From positions 6,202,501-6,266,500 of the forward strand of contig OY987273.1 of assembly GCA_963920665.1 (NCBI GenBank): a stretch of 64,000 nucleotides of DNA, written 5' to 3'. Source of the DNA: Straminergon stramineum (taxonomy: Eukaryota > Streptophyta > Bryopsida > Hypnales > Calliergonaceae). The stretch's first letter is position 1. Every line of letters begins with the position of its first letter. Below, piece after piece: positions 36,774 to 48,432 of the stretch. A program made the position numbers and the translations under genes. The notes under the pieces were generated by a model that searched no databases, was not told the DNA's origin, and saw only the letters and a list, made by a program, of their open reading frames with translations.

Positions 36774-39716
36774 TCATTTTTCTCCCTTTGTTGCTGCACG
36801 AGTGTTTCTAGTAGTTGATTTCTTGGCTTCAACAAGAACTTTCTTTCGCTTTGAATTTCCAATCGTAGTAGCCTTTTGATTTGAAATGCTCTTCTTCTTT
36901 GTCCCACCTTCTGTGCATTTCTTGGTCCTCTCCTTCACTCATTCGTGTGCATTGCCCTCCAAACCAATTGAATGTTTCATGGCCTCCTCGTCTCCCTCTT
37001 CACCATCACTCTCGAAAGCTTCATCGCCTTGTTCATCTTCAAACTCTGGTGGCTCTTCATCATGTTCCTCTTCAATTTCTTGGACATCAAGATGAATTGA
37101 AGCTTGTGGTTATAGCCTTATTACAGTTGTACGACTCTTGGATCCTTGACTTTTTCTAGTCGCTTTGCTTCTCATATGAGGTCCTTCAAAATAGACTTTG
37201 TCTTCAAAGATGTTGGGCTCACTTCAAACTTGTCCCATTCCCTAGTACTCACTATTGAGGAGGACATAAGGAAGGTCCATAATTCATAACTTCACATCCT
37301 GTGAACTTTAGAGTTTTTAATGGACTTGGAGTAGAGCTTCCACCTACTCTAGGATTGCTTGGAACATCTATAGTATTAGATATTCAATCTACAGGCACTT
37401 TTGTAGACTTCTGAGTGAAGATTACTCCTTCGGTATTTTCCTCTTGAAGTTGGATTAAGCTTGGACTTTTAGGGACTTTTGTATTACAATAAAATTCTTT
37501 CTTGTTCAACTTTGAACTGCACAACCACAATTATACATTGGAAATGGACTTCAATTTTCTTCACATGTGACAAAGTTGACTATTTATATAGAAACTTCTA
37601 GGACAATGTACTAGGTAAGCAATCGGTGATGCAAGCTACTTACTATATTGGACACATGAACACTTTCAATGTGCTTCAATGGTGTAGGCTAAGTACAATT
37701 GAGTCTTGACCACTAAAATTTACTTCTCTAAGACTACTATATCCACAAAGTACTAAAGTGTAGTCATTTCTTCATTGAACATTCTTTAGATACATAAATG
37801 GACAATGTGATATAAGACATGTAGAAAATGAGCACTATCATAGATTCTCAAGAACCAGCCCACCAACCATTCACTATAAGTACATGGCCATATTTGCAAA
37901 CTTAAGAATGTATTGATGCTCATTGAATCAATAACTAATAATGAAGTCAAATATCGGAAGGGTCTTTCTAAACACCTATAAAGTTTTAGAAATTGCAAAG
38001 CCACCCAAAAATTGCAAAGCAACCCTAAAAGTGCTTACCCCAAGTCAAACAGCTTGGTGTTCCAGTATCTCAGCACCTCAACTCTAAACCTAGACAAGGC
38101 TACTTTGCACTAAGTATAGATGGCAAATATAAATTTGAACTTCCGCTATTGAAGGCCACCATCATACATTCTACTTGCAACAAGTTCAAACCAAATGTAT
38201 AGAATCCTAATCCACTATGACTTCTTTCAATCACATTAAAAAAATGCAAGAGTAAAAAGCTCACCATGAATCATGGCTAGTATTTTCTTCTTCGTTATTG
38301 CAGCATAGAACACCTTGGTTCCAGGCTTTACAATTCCATGAGCTACCCACCAATCCCCTTGCATCTCCTTCTTGCACTTCAAATCAATGTAAGTGGTGGA
38401 TTCTTGAAAGTGAAACCTATAGTAGATGTTGTGGTATGCACACTTATAAGTTCCAAGTATAACAACCTAAATTGGTTCAAACCCTAAACCACAATAAATA
38501 CTTCTATCCAACTGAACCCACTCTTTTTGACTTGGAGCACTGAGATTACAAATTAGTTGTTGTAGCACAAACCTAAATAAGGTCGACCCTGATTCTAGTC
38601 AACTAATACAACTCTTCACTACTAGTTGATGTTGATCAAGTTGGAGAATTCTTTCCTCTAAACACATCACTCTAGCTACCATTCCGGACTTCGTTTGTTG
38701 AACTTTCAAATAATCAGATTGCCCATCGCTTGCCCAAGTCTCACAACAAGCAACAACCTTTTTTTACCTTCAATGTCTTGAGACAATGAATCTAATAAAC
38801 TACTACAGATTACATCCCTTTTGCTCCTAGAAATACAATGCAATTCACTCTCTCTCAATGCCTATAGGGAATCCACTTTCCCAAGTGCATTAGACAGTTT
38901 CTCAAGACAAAATTCCATCTATCCCTTTGAACGCACATTTACAATACTGAAATCATCTTTTGTCTTTCTCTCTAAAGTTAGAGACAATACCATCCTCTCG
39001 TGCTCTTCACTCATTATCCCTCCATAGCTCCTCTAAGCCTCAATAGCTGCAACCACTACGCCTAGACCTCCAAAACCCTCATATTCCATGCGATCGCCTA
39101 AGAAACTTTCTTGTTGTGAAGGAATGTCCAATTGGCTTAAGGTCTTCGACCTTCTAGAAACACTGTCCTTTGTCTATATGTCACCATCTTCATCGTCAAA
39201 GAAGAAAGAATCGTCCACCACCCTCCCTTGCTTCCTTGCCTTTTGCTGCAGCCTCAACTGTTTATTGTTTTTCCATTCAGGATAAGTGGCCCAATTCAGA
39301 GTGCAATTCAACTTCTCTTGACAGTAGAACCTTCTAGCCATGCCTAGGCTAAATAACCTAGACGACAACAGGCAATGCTTCTGTTGAATGTGCATCCAAA
39401 AAAGCTCAAGCTTCTTCACCATATCTTCATTCCTCAGAAACATATAGAAGTGTCTATTCTTGTTCACAACAGGTCCAAGATACTTGTAGAGATCCTCCTC
39501 CATGTAATCTTCTAGTTGCTTCAAGTGCTTTGGATTAATACCGCCACAATTCAAGCCATACTTCCCGTGAAACTCCTTACAGGTGTAAGACTTATAGTTC
39601 CTACAGGAAAAAAGATCAGGCCCCTTTGCAAAAATTGGAGCACTATACCCTTGCTTTGCATGACCCAAAGCAGACCCCTCTAACTTCACCTTTGCTCTTC
39701 TACACTGATTTGCCAT
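36774..39716 (-). pseudogene. hypothetical gene with acidic and Lys-rich tail, several TAGs
   Basis: From ATG at 39716 a frame of 180 codons (KQGYSAPIFAKGPDLFSC, FHGKYGLNCGGI, MEEDLYKYLGPV) reaches TAG at 39176, then continues in the same frame past further TAGs near 39035, 38928 and 38868, compatible with Gln. After an A-run frameshift near 38770 it reads on (LGTYKCAYHNIYYRFHF, GDWWVAHGIVKPGTKV) to a GTGAGC donor near 38270. A final exon around 37210-36774 has KVYFEGPHMRSKATRK, a Glu/Asp-rich block, and a Lys-rich end closing at TGA 36776-36774. The internal exon structure between 38.3 and 37.2 kb is not resolved. I do not recognise the family. Same strand as the methyltransferase-like gene and about 1 kb downstream of it; it may belong with it or start a separate element. 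Confidence 0.5.
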
Positions 39717-39927
39717 CTTCTTGAATTGCTACAATGTCTACCAATATAGGAGTTAAAAATCAAATGCAAGCATTTGAGAAACTCAGAATGCAAAACACTT
39801 TCTCTGTATGTCGTGGTGCTAGAACACATCTAAATTCAAACAAACCACACAAACAATTGGAGTTCCAAACCCTAGGCATATAATTGGCCAAAATCGACAC
39901 CCAACAATTGTCCCAATATTCAGGATT

Positions 39928-39976
39928 GCTAAAATATGAGCAAGGAGCAATGAGCGTTGAGTGTTGAGCATTAAGC
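39928..39976 (+). repeat. left copy of heptamer-based inverted repeat
   Basis: GCTAAAATATGAGC is followed by five degenerate heptamers of ATTGAGC type (AAGGAGC, AATGAGC, GTTGAGT, GTTGAGC, ATTAAGC). The reverse complement of 53069-53110 has the same leader and four heptamers. It could be a terminal inverted repeat of a 13-kb element, or a promoter-proximal element shared by the two outward-reading genes beside it. Confidence 0.55.
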
Positions 39977-40074
39977 ATTTTTAGAAGAACATTTGAAAAA
40001 CTTCTAATTTTTCACCATAAGATGCTCATGTCCGTGATTTAGGGTAAAAACATATGGCTATAAATTCCTCTAAA

Positions 40075-40200
40075 AGGATGAATGGTGATGAATGGTGATG
40101 AATGGAGATGGATGGAGTTGGATGATTTTTTTTTGTAGTTGACTATTTTGGATGAAATACATTTATTGTTCATGCCATTGGATGAAAGGAATTTGGATGA
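40075..40200 (+). repeat. GGATGAAT-type microsatellite
   Basis: Repeats of GGATGAATGGTGATGAAT and related words precede TTTGGATGAAATACATTTAT. A similar block in the same orientation lies at 52736-52780, next to the right inverted repeat. Confidence 0.5.
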
Positions 40201-40709
40201 TTGTTGGATAGGACCAAAAAATCAGTTGTTTAAAATAAGGGTAAATTATCAAGTACTTTACATCCAAGGTTTAGGGTGACTTTTTGGAAACTAGGGTTTG
40301 ATGTTCATAACCTAATATGAAACCATTTTTAGGAAGGTACTATTTATAATTATTATTTATAATTCCTTTCAAGAATTATTCAAGTTTACAAATTTATTTC
40401 TATATTAACACCAACATTTACAAGTTCTAATTATATGTTTAATTCCATTTAAGAAAAGTGGCATAGTGCTAATTGAAAGAAACAGATTCTATTTTTAGAA
40501 ATTTTTATAATTGACCTTTTCAACGTAGATGTCTTCCAGCTAGATTTGATGTTTTTTAGAATGAAGATGACCTTTACTGCCACACTCCAAGGATGACAAG
40601 AATGCAAAATAACTCAAGAATAGAAAAAGGTGCAAGAATGTAGTGGCCCTTTTAGTCTCACTACATGATATTAGAAAATCAAGTAACAACAATAGTGTTT
40701 AAAACAAGA

Positions 40710-43700
40710 TCAGTTGGACCCAATACCACACATGGGAGAAGAATGATCACTGGCTTCACTACTATCATTGCATGTAACCCCTGCTATCTTGACATCTGCT
40801 TCAAGGTCTAAAAACTTCTTGACAACAACATTGTATAAACGATGTTTGACAATAGAAATAGGTGATGGAGCCTCTGCCATAGCTATCGCTAGAGTTTGGA
40901 TGTAACATGGCAAACTCTTGGGACTAGGAGAAGGCGAGGGCACAAGATGTCGAAGAGAACTGCCTCTACAAGGTGCAATGAATGAACAATTAGAAACCTT
41001 AAAGAACTTTTGAGATATTGTACAAAAAAAGAAAATTAAGACATAAATAAGAGCAACAACCAACTTACTTACAGCAATGTCTCTTCCGCGGCCTTGCAGA
41101 AGGCTTTACAATGTCATCGTCATCAAAATCATCCACCTCTATAGATGGTTTGGATGGTGGCAGTAGAAGGAGTTGTGTTCAAAGGTTGAAGGATAGCTTT
41201 GAAAATCTCACTATCGCTCTCCAAGGCCACCAAATGACATCCAATACTACGGCATGCATGGATAGAGGCCCCTATTCGTTGAATGCAACATCATTAGTTA
41301 GAGCAAATATATTACACACAATGTAGTAAAAATATGGTTTAAATAATGATAATTGTCTAATGAAAAGTACTTGTAGATGCATAACAATCCAGCACCACAT
41401 CACCAGGTTTTGAAAACGCCTCAATCAGTAGCTGTACAAATAGAGGATCCTTCTCACAGGCACCTCTCCACGGAACTGCACCATTCATGAGTTGAGTCTG
41501 TAAAGAGGTGAAGTTGTGGAGTAGATCCACTTCTTCAAGGTTTGTCCCTGCATTGCTTAGTTGTTGATTGACATAGATAGAGAATTTAGATACCACCGAT
41601 GTTTCCTCCCATTTTCTTCTTACAAAAAGAAGGATCCGAAAGCACTGCGACTGCCAAATATAAACAAGTATGACAATTCATATTTGACAAATACAAATTT
41701 ACTACAAATGGGTTCAAGCATCCAAAAATTATAAATGAAGGAAATTTCAAAGAAGCTTACCCAATGTTTGGATTTTTTGTAACTAGAAAGCTTCAACTCA
41801 TTCACGCCCATCCAAGAGTCAAGTAGACAAAAGCCATACGTATTGGCACACTCAAGTGTAAATTCCTTCACCTTTCCATTCTCTGGGTGGAACAACAAAA
41901 TTGCTCCATCATCATGAACATATTCCAAAGCAAACTCAAAAATGGGTTCAATAACCTCTTCTTGATTCAACACATTCCAAATAAGAACATGAGAAGGTGG
42001 AACCGAGATGTTGGACACTGGTAGTCCATCCGGGATATCAGCAACAATCAAATCAAAACATGGACCAGGATTAACGTTGCCTCCAAGAGTTTGCACCTGC
42101 TCTCTTCCAACTTGACATTAAAAAATGCATACTTTTAGATGTATGAATGATTTGCAATGCCATGCTTATAATTTAATATAAAAGTCAAATGAAAGAATTA
42201 GAAGAAGGCTAACAAGCATAGATCTTACCTTTTTTGCAAAATGAAGCATTTCATCTCATGCTGATGCATTGTCTCCTGTCTTCTCTTTGACACTGAGCAT
42301 TGCAGAAATCGATGATGGTAGAATTAGAGCCTTAGGCTCAATACCATGTCTATCAGGTTGAACTACTGACCTAGCAATGTACTCTAATGAAGCAAAAACA
42401 TTTGTTGTAATGGACATAAGAGTTGGAGGGCAATGGGAGCGAGCTGTATCAATTATTTCAAAAGTAGGAGGCACAAGAGAAGTAGGAAGTGCAAGAGCAG
42501 ATGCTGGCACAGATGAAAAGGGGGTGTTGTCCTTCTTTGTAGTCTCTTTCACCATCTTCTTCTCCTTTAGCTTGCGCCCCTTCTTCACTGGTGCAACCTC
42601 TTCAACCTCCTCTTCTTCATCTAAAGACTCATCTTGTGTGGTTGTTTTGGGATGGTCTTTAGTAGCTTCCTTCTCAAGTCTTTCAAGTGCTGGGGCGAAA
42701 ATCCTTGGACACTCAAGGTACCAAGGACAAGCTTGAAGTTCTTGGTCAGAAACCCCCCGTTGTTGTGTCAAAGTGAACATGCAACCTTTTAAAGACGTGT
42801 CAAGCCATCCCCTAAAAAGCTTGGGTATGAATTTCCTCTCAATTCCACCTTTATGAATCAACTCTCGTTTGAAATATCTGCAATCATAAAATAAGTTTGG
42901 TTATTGCAATGAGAGAGATACAAATGAGACTATTCTATGGATTTGTAAAGCAACTCAAATGTACAAAAATAAATGTAACTAAAGTAAAAGATATACCTCT
43001 ATAGAATCCTCTTCACAGCAACATCTATACCCTCTTGCTCTTTGAAAGGTGTAGACCTTGAATATGAAGAGTCCTTCTTGAAAAGCCACCAAAAAGCATG
43101 ATCCCATAAGACAATGCACCATGTCTTCACATAAGGACCAATCATGTCCAACTCATCATTGGCATTCCACTTAACCACAATATTCTCAAACTTGGTGATG
43201 CTTGTAAATTCAGCTATGGCTGCCTCTTCCAACTACAAAAAAATCAAGAAATATAAGTATGAAGACATTGTTAAGGCATAGTATATCATGGTACAACAAT
43301 GGGATAAGAATCAAAATATTTATAAGCTCAAAAAATGAAAGTATTGAAAGAGAAGGTTGATAACATACCTCAGCCCAAAAAGCAGCCTTAGAGAGCCAAG
43401 TCTCTAAGGTCAATGTATTGAAACCAAGGGAGGGAAATCGGAAGCCCTCTCTAGAGGTCTCACTAGAGTTCTACCACTTGAGCCAACGAACCTTATGGTT
43501 TGACTGAACTACACATGTAGATATCCTTTGAAGTTTCTCCAATGACATCTCGGGTTTCTCGGTGGCACTATAATGCAAGTTAATCTGAAATTTCAAAGGA
43601 CAAAATTATTGTCAAAACCAACACTAAAGTAATCATACAAGTCATTCATTTACAAGGAAGTAAGCAAACAAACAAACAAACAAAAATATATACCTCTTCT

Positions 43701-46700
43701 AGAAATCCAATGCCATTTTTTGGATTTGCAATAGTAGACTACTTATCAAACTCTGTTCGAAATCCCTTGATAGCTGCAGTAGAAGCTTGAATCATGGCAT
43801 CATGAACTCCCTTTGGAGTACGATCTTGCACCTGTGTCTTCTCATAATATATTCGCACTGCCGCATCCGAAATAATAGCGATCTCTTGCTGCACACGAGA
43901 AATAAAAATTTAAAATCAATACAAAAATAATTATACAAATTATCAAAAATGAATGAATAAGTTAAACAAACATGAGACACTCACCCGATGAAGGAATTGT
44001 ATGAAGATGTTTGACGTCAATGGATACCAAGCACTTGGCAGTTTCCTATTCTCGCATTTCTTGTAATCCTCATCGCTTAGAAGACCCTTGAACTCTTCTA
44101 GTTTCAAATTGCCATAAGTGCTCATCCTGTGCAATTGTTGAACCAAATTGCTCTTGACATGGGAATGCTCTGTAGACCTTCAAATACCAATGGAAGTAGA
44201 ATGTAAGATGAATGAATTTGAAGACATGGAATATTGCAACACATTCCAAGAAGTGGTAAAGTAAAGAAGAACTTATTTTACCAAAAATTGAAACCCACCA
44301 ATTGATGTCATTCATAGCCTCCAATAGAATGCATGTGTGATCTTCTGACACCAGAAGCATAAAATCAACAGGCAAATGCCACTTGCAATCATGACGATGC
44401 ATCCTGTGTATGTAAGCATACCAAGCTGCCAATCTATGATTGCCATCCCATACAAAAAACATATGGTTTGACAAATGTGAGATGGATGGCTGAGACTTTA
44501 ACCAACACTCAAATTGGTCATTCTCTTGTATCTAGTGTTCATCCCATGTCTCCACGATCTCGGGGGTCACTAACTTACAAAGTCCCTTGTCATTCGTTGT
44601 AGACACATAAAGCACATGATCCCCTTGTCGATATCCATGTACAAACTCAGCCTCCAATCGTTTGACTTGACTTTGAAGGAGAGGACGCACGAACGGAAGC
44701 CCAATCATCCTACACAAAGGAATATCAAATCGGGATCCTGTCCCACCACCATTGAATAGCATACTGTTGATGACAGCGTTGGAGTCAAGCTTTTGACCAT
44801 GTCGTACATCGTGTTCCACCTCTTCTACCGTTCGCCCTTCAAAAGCTTGAGTAGCACTTTTACTTCCAACACTATTCTCAACCTACAATGAATGGTATAT
44901 TGAAAATAAATTGTAGTTAATACTATGAAGTCATGGAAAAACAAAGCAAATTGAATGACAAGTATGATACAAGAATGGTTGATGTGACACAAATCCAAAG
45001 AGAATTGAAAATGTATCAAACCTGAGGAATAGTAACAACAATCTCAGATTCATCATTGATGTTGAGCTGTAGCAGGTCTACTTGTGTAAGCCCTCCATCA
45101 ACATCCATGAAGCTCTGTTTTAGAAAAATTAGAAAACATGCATACTAAGCTTGTATTGTCCAAGTGAAATACAAAAGAATCAGAAATTGAGACCTTATTA
45201 ACGAGGCCATATTCTATAGCTTAAACCAGCAATTGAAACAAGAATTGGAACCATACACCATAAACAGGAACTGTCTAAGTGAGACCCAAATGAATTGAAA
45301 ATTGATGCCTCGTTAACGAGGCCATATTCTATAGCGCCCACACCAACAATTGAAACAAGAATTGGAACCATACACCATAAACATGAACTGTCTAAGTGAG
45401 ACCCAAATGAATCGAAAGTTGAGGCCTTGTTAATGAGGCCATATTCTATAGCCTAAACTAGCAATTGAAACAAGAATATAAACATAGAACATAGACATGC
45501 ATTGTCCAAGTGAGATTTAAAACAATCAAAAATTGAGACCTCGTTGACAAGGCCAAATTTTATAGTCTAAAGCAACATTTGAAACAAAAATTGGAACCAC
45601 ACCTCCTAAACATTTATGGTCTAAGTGACACTTAAAACAACCGGAAATTGAGACCTCGTTGACGAGGCCATCTTCTATAGCCGAAGTACTAAATTGAAGG
45701 AAGGAATTAGAACCACACCTCCAAACATGTATGGTCCAAGTAAGACTTAAAACAACCGGAAATTCAGACCTCGTTGACGAGGCCATATTGGACAGCCCAA
45801 GTGCTAAATTGAAGAAAATGAATTGGAACCACACCTCCAAACATATATGGTCCAAGTGAGACTTAAAACAAGTGGAAATTTAGACCTCGTTGATGAGGCC
45901 ATATTGGACAGCCCAAGCGCTAAATTGAAGAAAATGAATTGGAACCACACCTCCAAACATATATGGTCCAAGTGAGACTTAAAACAACTGGAAATTCAGA
46001 CCTCGTCGACGAGGCTATATTGGACAGCCCAAGCGCTAAATTGAAGAAAATGAATTGGAACCACACCTCTAAACATATATGGTCCAAGTGAGACTTAAAA
46101 CAACTGGAAATTCAGACCTCGTTGACGAGGCTATATTGGACAACCCAAGTGCTAAATCAAAGAAAATGAATCGGAACCCGACAGCCTAAGCTTGTACCAT
46201 TGGAGTGAGATAGAAAACAATTGGAAATTGAGACCTCGTTGACGAGGCCATCTTCTACAACCTAAGCAAGCTATCAAGAAGAATTTTAAAAAGCAACTAG
46301 AACCATGCACCCTCAAATTATAATGTCGGAGTGAGACCCTGAATACCCTAAAATTGATGCCTCGTTGACAAGGTCATGTTCTGGAATCCAAAGCAGCAAT
46401 CGGAAGAAAAAAAATTTGAAACTTGCACCTCTATTCGTACTATTTCAATGAGAAATGAAACATCGCAAGATTGAAGCCTCGTTAATGAGGCGGTATTGTA
46501 TAGCCTCAGCAAGTAGTCTAGAAGCTAAAAAGTGGCACCTGTTGAGGAGTTTTGGTGGCTTGAGGAGCATCAATGCCTTCGATGCATATAGGGACACCCT
46601 CCCCGCCTTGATGGACACCCCTCCCACTCTCACCGCACTCCTCTCCATCCTTCTGCTGCAGCACGGCACTCCTTAAGTTTATCGTAGAAGCAACAACAAA

Positions 46701-47875
46701 CAATGCGCCCAAAAATGCAACAACACAAAACGAAGAGAACTATGAAAAAGCCAACCCTAGGCTAACCAACAAGTTGATCTTGGGTTTCAAAAAAATAAAG
46801 GAACCAAGAGATTGGTAGATATAGGGCAAAGGAATCTTCTGATTAGATTTTGCGATTTTGAAGATTTCAAGTCCAAATTTTTGGGGCACATAGATTATAA
46901 CCTTAGAACTCACCTCAATTTTTTCCAGATTTTTTGGACTCACGGTCAATTTTACAAAAATCGTCAAAATCCTCTAAAAATACACGGGCAAGATTTGGGT
47001 GAAAATTCTTCTGATTCTCAAGATTTCAGAGAAGATTCCAAGATGCTGAATTTGTTTTTAGGCCGTAAAACATTCAAAAACACTCCATTTTTTACATGCT
47101 ATATACCATTGGAATCCTCTTCTTGGAATACACAATGTAGTGTGTAGTGTCAAATGCACCTCTAACAAATAAAAACATGTAAGGTAGGAGGCTCGAACTA
47201 TGTTAGGGCATTTTGAATCGCCCACCTCTCAAATGTACACTATCTATACATGGGATTTTTTCATCTTTACATGGATGTATCAACTGTGTACATTTGAGAA
47301 CAGGGGCGATTTTAGAGCCTTCTACCATTTCGACTTCAAAAAATCATAACTAATTCTACAAAGCTCAAAAACATATGAAACGACTTGGGTTAGATGTCAA
47401 TTCCTCTTGTCTTTCAAGGAAAATTTACTGAAAAATATTTCAAGAAGTTTCACCTCCCCTAAATTCAGTTTCAGCTCTTACATGGATGCTTTATGGACCT
47501 CCTACCTTAAATTCTACTCCTCTCTATCTAATGAATCTAGTTCCAACAATAAATAGATGAACTTACCAACTGTATATTTCTTACCAACGTATTGTTCTCT
47601 AGAGGGCTTGATTGACATAAGTCCTCTCCACTTTCATCCACACTATCAAGCTTGGCAATATCCATTCCTTCACTATTTTGTGTCAAACTATCCCCACACT
47701 GAAAATGCCCAACTTCAACTTCAAGATCTTCATAGGACAAGGTCCGAACAATGCTACTAATCTCAGTGCCATTGACCTTCTGCAAGTGTTTAAACATCTT
47801 TGATTTCTCTAATTGCTTCTTACTAGAAAAAAGAAGACCAGCCTTACGTCTCTTCCTACGAGAACCCTCTGGCAT
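40710..47875 (-). pseudogene. ParB-like domain plus beta-class DNA methyltransferase-like gene, about 13 exons
   Basis: Exons on the minus strand: 47875-47585, 46655-46539, 45114-45022, 44882-44299, 44177-43985, 43888-43694, 43584-43369, 43232-42997, 42877-42229, 42096-41761, 41650-41371, 41271-41073 and 40965-40710. All have GT-AG borders, and the first eleven join in frame. The N-terminus is basic (RRKRRKAG). VWDGNHRLAAW (about 44453-44421) is a ParB/sulfiredoxin-fold signature. FDLIVADIPDG (about 42057-42025) sits where beta-class methyltransferases have their D/S-PP-Y motif, and GDVVLDCYAS (exon 11) plus ASIHACRSIGCHLVALESD (exon 12) match the AdoMet-binding FxGxG region, in the beta-class order. 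The catalytic motif is not a textbook DPPY. Lesions: TAG in exons 6, 7 and 8, TGA near the end of exon 9, and a frameshift near 41185. Target (DNA adenine N6, cytosine N4, or RNA) cannot be inferred. Divergent from the MULE transposase at 48.4 kb. Confidence 0.7.
45140..46520. repeat. 116-bp tandem array with CCTCG/CGAGG hairpins, inside intron 2
   Basis: Twelve units with period 114-117 bases (one of 126) have palindromic cores starting at 45193, 45308, 45425, 45539, 45654, 45769, 45885, 46001, 46117, 46234, 46360 and 46477. The usual core is CCTCGTTGACGAGG; the copy at 46001 is a perfect palindrome, CCTCGTCGACGAGG. Units 6-9 are nearly identical while outer ones diverge, as expected from unequal exchange. 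The array lies wholly between the exons ending at 46539 and starting at 45114 of the methyltransferase-like gene. Confidence 0.85.
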
Positions 47876-48432
47876 CCCTCCAACCAAAAACACTACAACA
47901 ATACTAATTCTACTTCTTCATTGCTAACTTTGCAATCTCTCCAATATATATCAATCTTGGAGGTTGATGAACGTATTCTCATCCAATTTATTAGAGCTTC
48001 TCATGACATAACAACATCTACTCACTTGAACTCCAACGGACACTAACAACCCTTTTTTGCTCAACTACCTCACAATCACCCTTACAGTTCAAAATATCAA
48101 TCCTACATTGAAAGAGGCCTCTATTTGGTGGCTTCTAATGTGCCTTCATTTGATCATCTATAAGGGCGGCGCAATCTACAATTAATAATTCTAAGGATTG
48201 TGTAATGGTAACTGAAATAAAATAATTGAATTGTTGGACGGACATAAAATCCTTAAATGTAGGCTTCTCAATTCAAATTTCAAATCACTAAAATCCAATA
48301 TAAAACAACCAAAATCTTTCTCTTTCATCTCATTGTCATCTAGGTACTATGACAAAAAAAGCTTTTGGATTCCCCCATGTAGGCAAGCAATAACATTCAC
48401 CATGACTTTATAGATTGTATGTAGATTCAAGT

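Noticed and set aside
45140..46520. CRISPR-like array of short palindromes with spacers
   Set aside because: The whole 116-base unit is conserved, not just the palindrome, and the array lies within a spliced gene, so it is an ordinary tandem repeat.
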